A stretch of DNA of 64,000 bases from an uncultured Blautia sp. (lineage in GTDB: Bacteria; Bacillota; Clostridia; Lachnospirales; Lachnospiraceae). The translations under genes were made by a program, and so were the position numbers. Under the pieces are notes generated by a model. The model was not told the DNA's origin, did no database searches, and saw only the letters and a list, made by a program, of their open reading frames with translations. Shown here piece by piece: positions 32,113-40,745 of this stretch (its first letter is position 1; every line of letters starts with the position of its first letter). Location: contig UQHF01000014.1 in the NCBI GenBank assembly GCA_900540785.1, positions 1 to 64,000 on the forward strand. Reading direction: 5' to 3'.

Positions 32113-32154
32113 AAAGATGTCTCTGCTTCAAATGCGGAGACATCTTTCCTTTTA
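32113..32154 (+). terminator. Intercistronic hairpin between binding protein and permeases
   Basis: AAAGATGTCTC (32113-32123) pairs with GAGACATCTTT (32137-32147), followed by CCTTTTAAT. A leaky terminator or 3' stabilising stem here would make the binding protein more abundant than the permeases. Confidence 0.7.
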
Positions 32155-32191
32155 ATAACCGGAGAGGTTTGGGAAAGGGGAGAAAGCAGTA

Positions 32192-33103
32192 ATGAAGAAA
32201 AAAAGAAAATTAAATGGTGGAGCCAAAATGGGATTTTTATTTGCGCTTCCCGCCGCAATTTATATGCTGGTATTTATCGGCTATCCTATGATACAGAATT
32301 TGATTTTGAGCTTTAAAAATGTAGATGTGTATTCTTTTGCACGTCCGGAGAATCAGATTTTTGTGGGATTTCAGAATTACATTGACCTGTTTACAGGAGA
32401 AAATTCTATTTTAGTACAGGCGATTATAAATACGTTGATTTTTACAGTGGCTTCGATTTTTTTTCAGTTTATTATCGGGTTTGGATTGGCACTTTTGTTT
32501 AACAAAAAGTTCCCGGGGTGTTCTTTTTTCCGTGGTATGACAATGATTTCCTGGCTTCTTCCGGTGACGGTAGCCGGTCTTTTATTTAAGTTTATGTTTG
32601 CAAGTACAGGGGGAATTGTCAATCAGTTTTTAATGTCCCTTAACATTATCCAGGAGCCTATGGAATGGCTTCTTCACCCGGAAACGGCTATGATCGCCAT
32701 TGTTGTGGCAAATATCTGGATCGGTATTCCTTTTAATATGATGCTGCTTATTACGGGCCTGACAACAATTCCCGCGGAAGTTTACGAGAGCTGCAGCTTA
32801 GACGGAGCCAATAAAATCCAGACATTATTTATGATTACGATCCCCATGATAAAACCGGCAATTATGTCTGTTCTTACCCTGGGATTTGTATATACATTTA
32901 AGGTATTTGATCTTGTGTGGGTTATGACAAAAGGCGGACCTGTAAACTCTACAGAGCTTGTGTCTACTTATGCATATCGTTTATCTTTTGAAGAATTTCA
33001 ATTCAGTCAGGGAGCGGCAGCAGCGAATGTATTGTTTTTAATTCTTCTTGTAGTCGGCATTTTTTACATTCGGTTGATCAATGAAGAAGAGGAGGTTATG
33101 TAA
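32192..33103 (+). CDS. ABC sugar permease (MalF type)
   Basis: The 303-residue membrane protein has six helices and the ABC-2 importer EAA loop (YESCSLDGANKIQTLFMITI). It begins with a basic N-terminus (KKKRKLNGG) and is directly followed by its partner permease with no gap. No ATP-binding subunit is encoded here; Firmicutes often supply a shared MsmK-type ATPase from elsewhere. Confidence 0.9.
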   Translation: MKKKRKLNGGAKMGFLFALPAAIYMLVFIGYPMIQNLILSFKNVDVYSFARPENQIFVGFQNYIDLFTGENSILVQAIINTLIFTVASIFFQFIIGFGLALLFNKKFPGCSFFRGMTMISWLLPVTVAGLLFKFMFASTGGIVNQFLMSLNIIQEPMEWLLHPETAMIAIVVANIWIGIPFNMMLLITGLTTIPAEVYESCSLDGANKIQTLFMITIPMIKPAIMSVLTLGFVYTFKVFDLVWVMTKGGPVNSTELVSTYAYRLSFEEFQFSQGAAAANVLFLILLVVGIFYIRLINEEEEVM

Positions 33104-33940
33104 ATGGGAAAGAAAGAAAAAAGAAGCAAAACCGTATCTTTTCTGTTTGGCGCGGCTGTATTTTTGGTTTTTATTTTTCCGTTATACTGGATGGTTGTGA
33201 CTGCATTAAAAACTCAGGTGGAAATTTTTGAGATACCGACTCCTCTCTGGCCCAGAGAACTTACTTTTGAAGCATTTAAAGCACAGCTTTCTGCCTCAAG
33301 CGATACGCTTCGAGGATTTAAGAACAGTGCAATTATCGCGATAGGAGCGACATTGATCTCTACCGTTCTTGCAATTCCGGCGGCATACGGTCTTGCGAGG
33401 TTTCGTTTTCGGTTAAAAAAGGGACTGATCCTCTTTTTTCTGATCACGCAGATGCTGCCGTCTACCCTCGTGCTTACCTCTTTGTATATTATGTTCTCAA
33501 AAGTGGGACTTTTAAACACATATTGGGCGCCGATCCTTGCTGACGCCACTCTTGGGATTCCTTTCAGTATTATTATTTTGCGGACGTATTTTCTGTCAAT
33601 CCCAAAAGAACTGGACGAAGCGGCTAATATTGACGGGTGCGGATACTGGGAATCGTTCTTTAAAATCATGTTGCCCATTGCGAAGCCTGGTGTTGTGGTA
33701 GCGGGTGTATTTTCATTTGTGTATGCCTGGGGAGATTTAATTTATGGAATAACGTTTATTACAGATCCGAACATGCGTCCTATCACATCAAGCATTTACA
33801 ATTACGTACAGCAATATCAGACTTTGTGGAATTCTACTATGGCGTTTGGTATTATTGCGATTTTCCCGGTTGTTTTAATTTTTATCTTTATGCAGAAGTA
33901 TATTGTAAGTGGTTTGACAAACGGTGCAGTTAAGGCGTAG
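33104..33940 (+). CDS. ABC sugar permease (MalG type)
   Basis: The 278-residue permease has six helices and the EAA motif EAANIDGCGYWESFFKIMLP near residue 170. It ends LTNGAVKA, the usual C-terminus of MalG-type proteins. It starts one base after the previous stop and is co-translated with it. Confidence 0.9.
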   Translation: MGKKEKRSKTVSFLFGAAVFLVFIFPLYWMVVTALKTQVEIFEIPTPLWPRELTFEAFKAQLSASSDTLRGFKNSAIIAIGATLISTVLAIPAAYGLARFRFRLKKGLILFFLITQMLPSTLVLTSLYIMFSKVGLLNTYWAPILADATLGIPFSIIILRTYFLSIPKELDEAANIDGCGYWESFFKIMLPIAKPGVVVAGVFSFVYAWGDLIYGITFITDPNMRPITSSIYNYVQQYQTLWNSTMAFGIIAIFPVVLIFIFMQKYIVSGLTNGAVKA

Positions 33941-33953
33941 AGGAGGTACTTTT

Positions 33954-35891
33954 ATGAGTCTTGAAACATTAAATTTAAAAAAGATTTCTATTTCTGATCC
34001 ATTCTGGTCCAGGCATGTAGACCTTGTGAGAAAGGAGATTATTCCGTATCAGTGGGAGGCTATGAATGACAGGATTGAAGATGCAGAATCCAGTCATTGT
34101 CTGGAAAATTTTCAAATTGCAGCGGGAAGAAAAAAAGGAGAATTTTACGGGGCTGTTTTTCAAGATACAGATGTTGCAAAATGGCTGGAAGCAGTAGGAT
34201 TTTCCCTTGCAGTATACCCCGATAAGGAATTGGAGAAAACAGCCGATGAAGTAATTGATCTTATTGGAGAAGCCCAGTGTGAAGATGGATATATCAATAC
34301 ATATTTTACCATTAATCACAAGGAAAAAAGATGGAGCGATCTTTGTGAGGGGCATGAGCTTTATACTGCCGGACATTTTATGGAGGCGGCGACAGCGTAT
34401 TATGAGGGAACCGGAAAAAGAAAATTTCTGGATATTATGTGCCATTTTGCGGATCTTATCTGTGATACATTTGGAAAAGAAGAGGGAAAGATACATGGCT
34501 ATCCGGGACATGAAGAAGTAGAAATTGGTTTGGTTAAAATGTATCGTATAACAGGAAACAGGCGCTATCTTGACCAGGCAAAATATTTTGTAGATGCACG
34601 TGGAGCAGGAGAAAACTACTTTATGAAAGAGATGAAATGCCCGGATTATCATTTGCGCTTTCCGGAATTTGCAGATTATACTCCGGAATATTCTCAGTCT
34701 CATCAGCCGGTAAGAGAACAGCAGACAGCGGAAGGTCATGCAGTACGGGCAGTTTATCTTTACTGTGCTATGGCAGATCTTGCGAAAGAATATGGAGATG
34801 AAAGTCTGAAACAGGCATGTGAACGCCTGTGGGATAACATTGTGGAAAAAAGAATGTATATTACAGGAGGAATCGGTTCTTCAGGAATTTTAGAACGGTT
34901 TACAGTAGATTACGATTTGCCAAATGAATATAATTATGCTGAAAGCTGTGCCTCAATAGGATTGGCGCTTTTTGGACTTCGCATGAACCGGCTTACCAGG
35001 GAAAGCAGATATATAGATGTTGTAGAAAGAGCTCTTTATAATACAGTTCTTGCCGGGGTTGCACTTGATGGAAAAAGCTTCTTTTATGTGAATCCTCTGG
35101 AGGTATGGCCTCCGGCATGTATGGACGGAACTTCAAAAAAACATGTAAAATCGGTGCGACAGAAATGGTTTGGCGTAGCCTGCTGTCCTCCGAATATCGC
35201 AAGAACACTTGCTTCCTTGGGACAGTATATTTACAGTGCAGACAGAGAAAAAAGGCAGTTGTATGTGAACCTTTTTGTATCAAACAGAGCAGAAGTAGAT
35301 TTTAAGGAGGAAAGTGTTCAGGTAGAGATAATTACGGAATTTCCTGCTGAAAACCAGGTGACAATAAAAATAGAAGGAAATCGGGAAAAAGATCTGGAAT
35401 TGTTTATCCGCATTCCGGATTATGCAGAAAACTATCAGGTGGAGATGAATGGAGAACGACAAAAAGAGGTAATGGATAAAGGATATTTTGCAGTAAAAAT
35501 CTGTGGGAACGGAGAAATCAAGGTGAAATTTGAGGCTCCTGCCAGATATGTATATGCAAATCCGGAAGTAAGGGCAGATGCAGGAAAGACGGCGATTATG
35601 AGAGGACCTCTTGTATATTGTCTGGAGCAGGTGGATAACGGAGAAAATCTCCCTTCGATTTTTGCGGATACCGAAGCTCCTTTAAAAGAAGAAAAATCCA
35701 ACCTGCTTGGAGGAATCGTAAAAATTTGCGGAAAAGGCAAAAAAATAAAAAAGAGCACATGGAAGGGAGGGCTTTATGGGAAAGAAAAGCCCCTAATGGA
35801 AGATACAGAGTTTACAGCAGTTCCTTATGCATACTGGAATAACAGAGGGGAAGGAGAGATGCTTGTCTGGCTGAAAACCCTGGAAAAATAA
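33954..35891 (+). CDS. GH127 beta-L-arabinofuranosidase
   Basis: The 645-residue enzyme has the GH127 (DUF1680) signature: N-terminal DPFWSRHVDLVRKEIIPYQW, the central (alpha/alpha)6 barrel, and the zinc-thiolate site VACCPPNIARTLASLG, whose cysteine is the unusual nucleophile of HypBA1-type enzymes. It lacks a signal peptide, so it acts on imported oligosaccharides. ATG 33954 follows GAGGAGG; a 10-codon upstream extension overlaps the permease and has no site. It is the last gene of the importer operon. Confidence 0.9.
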   Translation: MSLETLNLKKISISDPFWSRHVDLVRKEIIPYQWEAMNDRIEDAESSHCLENFQIAAGRKKGEFYGAVFQDTDVAKWLEAVGFSLAVYPDKELEKTADEVIDLIGEAQCEDGYINTYFTINHKEKRWSDLCEGHELYTAGHFMEAATAYYEGTGKRKFLDIMCHFADLICDTFGKEEGKIHGYPGHEEVEIGLVKMYRITGNRRYLDQAKYFVDARGAGENYFMKEMKCPDYHLRFPEFADYTPEYSQSHQPVREQQTAEGHAVRAVYLYCAMADLAKEYGDESLKQACERLWDNIVEKRMYITGGIGSSGILERFTVDYDLPNEYNYAESCASIGLALFGLRMNRLTRESRYIDVVERALYNTVLAGVALDGKSFFYVNPLEVWPPACMDGTSKKHVKSVRQKWFGVACCPPNIARTLASLGQYIYSADREKRQLYVNLFVSNRAEVDFKEESVQVEIITEFPAENQVTIKIEGNREKDLELFIRIPDYAENYQVEMNGERQKEVMDKGYFAVKICGNGEIKVKFEAPARYVYANPEVRADAGKTAIMRGPLVYCLEQVDNGENLPSIFADTEAPLKEEKSNLLGGIVKICGKGKKIKKSTWKGGLYGKEKPLMEDTEFTAVPYAYWNNRGEGEMLVWLKTLEK

Positions 35892-35899
35892 AAGCAAAT

Positions 35900-35945
35900 A
35901 AAAAGGCGGAGAAAATCGAAAAAGATTTTCTTCGCCTTTTTTCAG
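35900..35945 (+). terminator. Terminator of the GH127 operon
   Basis: AAAAAGGCG-GAGAAAATC pairs with GATTTTCT-TCGCCTTTTTT around a GAAAAA loop, ending in a T-run. Confidence 0.8.
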
Positions 35946-36110
35946 TGAGAAATGAGTATAATAAAGAAAATAAATTTTTATGAAATGAAACGTTTTTATC
36001 GGTCTGTTTATCTAATAAATGAGAAGAAAAAAGAGGTGGCATTGAATAAATAAAATCAATATCTGTATGAAAAAAAACAAAATATGAGTAGAATACGACA
36101 GTGTTTTTCT

Positions 36111-37016
36111 TTATAATAAGGAAGATTTTGGGTGAAGATATTCTTTTGGATTTTTTCCGGTCCGTTCCCGGAAAGCGCTGGCAAACCGGCTGGAATTGCT
36201 AAATCCTGTAATTTGGGAAATCTGAGAAACAGAATATCGTCCGCTTAAAAGAAGAGGAATACTCTGACTTATTCGATAATCTGTAAGATATTGACGAATG
36301 GTTTTTCCAGTCATTTTTTTAAACAGGCGGCAGCAGGTTTCTTTTGTAAGATGTATCTGGAGAGATATATCACGGAGAGATAAAGGCTCTTCATAGTGTG
36401 CATGAATATACTCCAAAATGAGCTGAAGACGTGTAAAATCTTCCTCATTGGAAGGAATCCAGCTTTTGAGTTTTTCCTGATTTTCCGCAATAATATTAAA
36501 AAAAGCATCGCAGATCAGGCTTTTTATTTTTAATTGAAATCCGTATGGCTTTTCAGAAAAATACTTGTCTGTTTTCAGAAAAAGCTCTATGATGTTCCGA
36601 TCTTTTTCACAGGAAGAATCAAAAAGAATATAAGGGATATTTTGATTACAGAGAAAAGGACGAAAACAGTTTTTTTCAATGTCGCTTCCCCATGAATCAT
36701 AAAGAAATACAGGCTGTATCAGAATAGTAATAAGCTGCACATCTTCTGATTGAAATGGTAAGGTACTGTGAGGAACATTGGAATTTATCAGGAGAGCTTT
36801 TCCCTGCATAAGGGTAACGGTTTTCTGATGGATTTGGTAGTGGACGGTTCCTTTTTGTGCAATAACAACTTCAATTGAAGGATGCCAGTGGAAAGGAATA
36901 CAGTGTCCCTGAAAAAAACGAAGATTATCATAGTGAATCGTCATGGGAAAGGTATCTGTACCATGATTACATATTTCTTTTTGCTGTTGATCAACTTCTA
37001 TTGTACGCATTTTCAT
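36111..37016 (-). CDS. AraC-family regulator with cupin sensor domain
   Basis: The 301-residue protein has an N-terminal cupin (CIPFHWHPSIEVVIAQKGTV, ALLINSNVPHSTLPFQ) and a C-terminal AraC HTH pair (SLRDISLQIHLTKETCCRLF, YSVSQISQITGFSNSSRFAS). Such proteins sense sugars or other small ligands. It is divergent from the MATE exporter (85 bp between starts) and probably controls it, itself, or the adjacent arabinoside operon. Start ATG 37016 follows AAAGGA. Confidence 0.88.
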   Translation of the reverse strand: MKMRTIEVDQQQKEICNHGTDTFPMTIHYDNLRFFQGHCIPFHWHPSIEVVIAQKGTVHYQIHQKTVTLMQGKALLINSNVPHSTLPFQSEDVQLITILIQPVFLYDSWGSDIEKNCFRPFLCNQNIPYILFDSSCEKDRNIIELFLKTDKYFSEKPYGFQLKIKSLICDAFFNIIAENQEKLKSWIPSNEEDFTRLQLILEYIHAHYEEPLSLRDISLQIHLTKETCCRLFKKMTGKTIRQYLTDYRISQSIPLLLSGRYSVSQISQITGFSNSSRFASAFRERTGKNPKEYLHPKSSLL

Positions 37017-37100
37017 TTTGCGGTTCCTTTCTGCTACAGGATTGAGTGTTTCTATTATTATAATAACAGATTATTTTATTTTCAAGAGGAGGAAAAAGAG

Positions 37101-38447
37101 GTGAAAAGTCTTTCGAAAGAAATGGATTTAACAGTGGGAAGTCCCTTTCGTTCTTTGTGGAAGTTTGCGCTTCCTGTTATAGGAGGGAATCTTTTTCAGC
37201 TTTTTTACACGTTGGCAGATTCTGTGATTGTAGGAAAAACGCTGGGAGCGAAGGCTCTTGCAGCAGTAGGTTCGACAAGCATCATTGTTTATTTTGTGCT
37301 TTGTTTTATACAGGGATTTACGAATGGATTTGGAATTTGTCTTGGACAGAGATGTGGTGCAAAAGATGAAACAGGAATGAGAAAAAGTATTTCGGTTTCT
37401 CTCATATTGAGTGTTCTTTTTACAGTTGTTGTAACGACATTGTGTTGTATATTAGCGCATTCTGTTTTGCGTCTGATGCAAACACCGGAAGATATTTATA
37501 GAGATGCCTATGCCTATATGTTTGTAGTTCTTCTGGGAACAGGGGCAACTGTTTTTTATAATATGATTTCAAATATTTTAAGAGCATTGGGAGACAGCAG
37601 AACACCGCTTTATTTTCTTATATTTTCGTCTGTCTTAAATGTAGTTCTTGATATTTTATTTATTGTACCGTTTCACATGGGAGTGGCCGGGGCTGCATGG
37701 GCAACAGTTCTTTCCCAGCTTATTTCTTCTATATGCTGCCTTATATCAGGATGGAAAATGTTTCCTGTTCTTCATTTGAGAAAGGAAGATTTCTGTGAAA
37801 TAAAGGAAGAACTAAAAATACATGTGAAACTGGGTTTTACAATGGGATTTCAGATGTCAGTCATGTGTATCGGGCAGTTAGCTATGCAGGCTTCGGTAAA
37901 CAGACTTGGGTCTGCAGCAGTGGCAGGATATACAGCGGCAACAAAAGCAGACCAGGTTTCTGTTCTTGTAAATAATGCCATGATGACTGCCATATCCAAT
38001 TATGTGGCACAGAATTACGGTGCGGGTAAAAAAGACAGAATCCGTAAGGGTGTCCGTGCATGCCTTATTCAGACGGAGACATTAAATGCAATAATGTGTG
38101 TATGTATTCTGCTTTTGAGAAAACAGATAGTAGAACTTTTTATTACAAATCCATCGGTTGAAATTGTAACATATTCAAACGGATATCTAAATATAGTAGC
38201 CCCATGTTATTTCCTTTTGGGATTGCTTGCCGTGTATCGGACTTCCATACAGAGTATGCAAAACAGCATTGCTCCTTTTGCTGCCTGTATGATTGAGCTT
38301 GTAATGAGAATAGGAAGCACTGCAATTTTGACAGCATTTATTGGATATTATGGAGTATGTCTTGCGAGTCCTTTGGCCTGGACGGGTGCATGTGCGCTTT
38401 TAATACCTGTTTATTATAAAATGATGAAGAACGCACCCTCGCTTTAA
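37101..38447 (+). CDS. MATE family efflux transporter
   Basis: The 448-residue protein has twelve predicted helices in two homologous halves, with LWKFALPVIGGNLFQLFYTL in the first and AVAGYTAATKADQVSVLVNN in the second, typical of Na+/H+-coupled MATE exporters (DinF/NorM group). GTG 37101 is the start because AGAGGAGGAAAAAGAG precedes it; the longer open frame upstream overlaps the divergent AraC gene and is not real. The stop lies within the terminator palindrome. Confidence 0.88.
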   Translation: MKSLSKEMDLTVGSPFRSLWKFALPVIGGNLFQLFYTLADSVIVGKTLGAKALAAVGSTSIIVYFVLCFIQGFTNGFGICLGQRCGAKDETGMRKSISVSLILSVLFTVVVTTLCCILAHSVLRLMQTPEDIYRDAYAYMFVVLLGTGATVFYNMISNILRALGDSRTPLYFLIFSSVLNVVLDILFIVPFHMGVAGAAWATVLSQLISSICCLISGWKMFPVLHLRKEDFCEIKEELKIHVKLGFTMGFQMSVMCIGQLAMQASVNRLGSAAVAGYTAATKADQVSVLVNNAMMTAISNYVAQNYGAGKKDRIRKGVRACLIQTETLNAIMCVCILLLRKQIVELFITNPSVEIVTYSNGYLNIVAPCYFLLGLLAVYRTSIQSMQNSIAPFAACMIELVMRIGSTAILTAFIGYYGVCLASPLAWTGACALLIPVYYKMMKNAPSL

Positions 38448-38466
38448 AGCGAGGGTGACATTTTTA
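38434..38466. terminator. Palindromic bidirectional terminator
   Basis: CACCCTCGCTTT and AAAGCGAGGGTG (38434-38457) form a perfect 24-bp palindrome followed by ACATTTTT on the plus strand. It covers the end of the MATE gene and faces the convergent cotJC remnant. Confidence 0.75.
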
Positions 38467-39021
38467 ATGGCAGTTTTTCTGTTCCTTAGAGTGCGGAATC
38501 GGCATATCAAAGCTTGGATTAAAGGCATAGAAATTCTTTGCGTCAAGCTCTTCCTGAATGGAACGGAGAGCTTCGCCGAATCTCTGGAAGTGCACGACTT
38601 CACGTGCCCGGAGGAATTTAATGGGATCTGCGATTTCAGGCATATCCCGCACAACACGCAGAATGTTGTCATACGTGCTCCGGGCTTTCTGTTCCGCAGC
38701 AAGGTTTTCGTGAAGGTCGGTGATAGGATCGCCCTTACTCTGGAATTCACAGGCATTAAAGGGAATACCGCCTGCTGCCTGTGGCCAGATTCCTACTGTG
38801 TGGTCAATATAATAAGGACCGAAACCGGAATTTTTGATTTCTTCCATAGAAAGATTTCGGGTAAGCTGATGAACAATGGTGGAGACCATTTCCAGGTGTG
38901 CCAGCTCCTCTGTTCCAATATCATTAAGCACCGCCGTTGCCATACGGTTCGGCATGGCAAATCTCTGTGACAGGTATCTCATGGAAGCACTTATTTCTCC
39001 GTCCGGTCCACCGTATGGCAC
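38464..39021 (-). pseudogene. cotJC: N-terminally truncated spore-coat manganese catalase CotJC
   Basis: The frame matches CotJC/manganese catalase from PYGGPDGEISASMRYLSQRF onward, including metal ligands in GTEELAHLEM and REVVHFQRFGEA, and runs to a normal C-terminus. CotJC normally has about 28 more residues before this point (a MW.YEKKL..P type start). Here the upstream frame reads YKTTCKFSLALSISYVCV, which is not CotJC-like, and no ribosome site precedes the only start (GTG 39021). The break is 57 bp from the stop of a SpoIVCA-like recombinase on the same strand. cotJA and cotJB are not next to it. Confidence 0.8.
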
Positions 39022-39077
39022 ACAGACATAAGAAATACTAAGGGCAAGAGAAAATTTACAAGTGGTTTTATATACCG

Positions 39078-40508
39078 TCAGGAGATAAATATATCAAAAT
39101 AAAGAGTGTTGGAGGCTTTATCAAACAGGATTTCATCTGTGAAAGACTGGAGAAAAAGCCTCTTTTTTTCATTGGAAATTTGAGGATTTTGAAAAAATTC
39201 ATCAAAGGAAGAAAGAGAAGACGGGGGAACTGGAGTCTGGGAAACAGGAAGAGATAAGCGATGAAGTTTATTTTCCAGTTCTGTTTTCTGTTCCTGGAGC
39301 CGAAGCTTGTTTTCACGGTATTCGGCAAGTGTGTCGATTCCGCTTTCGTAAGCCTCTTTTATCCTTTGTTTCCGAAGGGACAGATTTTCAAGCTGTTGTT
39401 TGAGAGCTTTTTCTTCCCGGAGCTTTAAGGGGAAAGAGTCTGCTGAGGGAAAAGCTTCATAAAACAGGAAAGGTGATACGTTTTCAGAAACCCACTGAAA
39501 ATAGATAAGGACAGAGGATTCCGCTTTTTTCAGGGAAATATTGACAGGAGTTGCGTGAATGCCTTTTGCGTATTTCCAGCAGGTAAAGACGCGGCAGTTT
39601 TTAGAGCCGCCAATAGCCAGGACTGCACGGCAGAGAGAGCATTTTAAAGTGCCCGACAGCCAGTGTTTTTCACCGGAAGAAGGAGTGGAATCATGTGATA
39701 TTTTTCCGGAATGTAAAATTTTCATTCTGGCTTCATATTGCTCTTTTGAAAGGCGTGTTTCATGGCTTCCTTCAAAGGAGATACCGTTCCATGTGACAGT
39801 TCCGGCATAAAACGGATTTTCCAGAATCCGGATAATGGCTCTTCTGTCAAATGGATTTCCCCGTTTTGTACGGTAGGAGAGCGCATTGCAAAGACTGGCA
39901 ATGCGGGAGGGAGAAAGATGACAGGAGTCAAATTGTTCCATAATAAAGGCTACAGTTTCAAATTCTTTTTCGTTGATCACAAAAGGTCTGCCTTTTCCCA
40001 CGGCATCGTATCCGAGGCATGGACATGTCTGATAGCCGCGACGCAGTGCTTTTTCTTTCATTCCCCGCTTTACTTCCCCGGAAAGGCGTATGGAATAATA
40101 TTCGTCCATCCATTCAATGATCCGCTCGATCAGAGTGCCGAAAGGACCGTCTGCCAGAGGCTCGGAAACGCTGATAACTTCTACATTATCTTTTTTCAGC
40201 ATACTTTTGTATACAATGGATTCCTCCTGGTTTCGCGCAAAGCGGCTGAACTTCCAGACAAGAATAACGGAAAAAGGGTGGGCGGAGGATTTTGCAAGAG
40301 CAATCATTTTCTGAAATTCGGGACGTTTTTCGGCGCTTCTTCCGGAAATGCTTTCTGTGAAAATAAAATCCTCCGGTATGTGAATGTGGTTCGCTTTTGC
40401 ATATTCCAGACAGAGACGTTTCTGGGCGTTCGGGGAAAGCTCATCCTGGCTGTGTGTGGAGACGCGGATATATAAAGCGCCTGCAGAGATTTCGTGTTGA
40501 TGTTCCAT
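39078..40508 (-). CDS. Large serine recombinase (SpoIVCA-like)
   Basis: The 476-residue protein has a resolvase catalytic domain with the nucleophile serine in ALYIRVSTHSQDELSPNAQ and the arginine motif VWKFSRFARNQEES. A recombinase domain (GYDAVGKGRPFVINEKEF), a zinc-ribbon segment (GTLKCSLCRAVLAIGG ... CWKYAKG) and a C-terminal coiled coil (LEKLHR-type, about 390-440) follow. Size and layout equal SpoIVCA of the skin element and phage integrases of this class. GAGGTG precedes ATG 40508. It sits directly upstream of a broken cotJC, suggesting that it integrated into, or excises from, that gene. Confidence 0.9.
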   Translation of the reverse strand: MEHQHEISAGALYIRVSTHSQDELSPNAQKRLCLEYAKANHIHIPEDFIFTESISGRSAEKRPEFQKMIALAKSSAHPFSVILVWKFSRFARNQEESIVYKSMLKKDNVEVISVSEPLADGPFGTLIERIIEWMDEYYSIRLSGEVKRGMKEKALRRGYQTCPCLGYDAVGKGRPFVINEKEFETVAFIMEQFDSCHLSPSRIASLCNALSYRTKRGNPFDRRAIIRILENPFYAGTVTWNGISFEGSHETRLSKEQYEARMKILHSGKISHDSTPSSGEKHWLSGTLKCSLCRAVLAIGGSKNCRVFTCWKYAKGIHATPVNISLKKAESSVLIYFQWVSENVSPFLFYEAFPSADSFPLKLREEKALKQQLENLSLRKQRIKEAYESGIDTLAEYRENKLRLQEQKTELENKLHRLSLPVSQTPVPPSSLSSFDEFFQNPQISNEKKRLFLQSFTDEILFDKASNTLYFDIFIS

Positions 40509-40574
40509 AAATTTCACCTCGTCACAGAATATGAGAAAAGCAGAGAAAAAGAACAGAGACAATCTTTTTTACAT

Positions 40575-40745
40575 ATGATAGAAAAAAGCGCGGGGGCGTT
40601 TATGAAACCGCAGGTAATTCCAAGATTTCGCATAGAGGGGCGGTATTACAGGAAGGAGGAGCTTTCGGAGAAACAGGTCAGAGAGATTCTGGAAAAACGT
40701 CTGGAAAAAGCAATGGAAGCCATCCATTATAAAAAGAAATCATGA
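40575..40745 (+). CDS. Small basic protein divergent from the recombinase
   Basis: The open frame encodes up to 83 residues; the recognisable part is MKPQVIPRFRIEGRYYRKEE followed by an amphipathic helix (LSEKQVREILEKRLEKAMEA). The start is uncertain (ATG 40575 or ATG 40602); neither has a strong ribosome site. It diverges from the serine recombinase 66 bp away and overlaps the convergent AraC gene by 6 bp. Its position suggests a recombination directionality factor, as small proteins near skin-type recombinases can be, but no sequence match supports that. Confidence 0.45.
   Translation: MIEKSAGAFMKPQVIPRFRIEGRYYRKEELSEKQVREILEKRLEKAMEAIHYKKKS

Noticed and set aside
39021..39023. GTG as a true start for a shortened CotJC
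   Set aside because: No ribosome site precedes it, and CotJC homology begins abruptly in the middle of a conserved domain.
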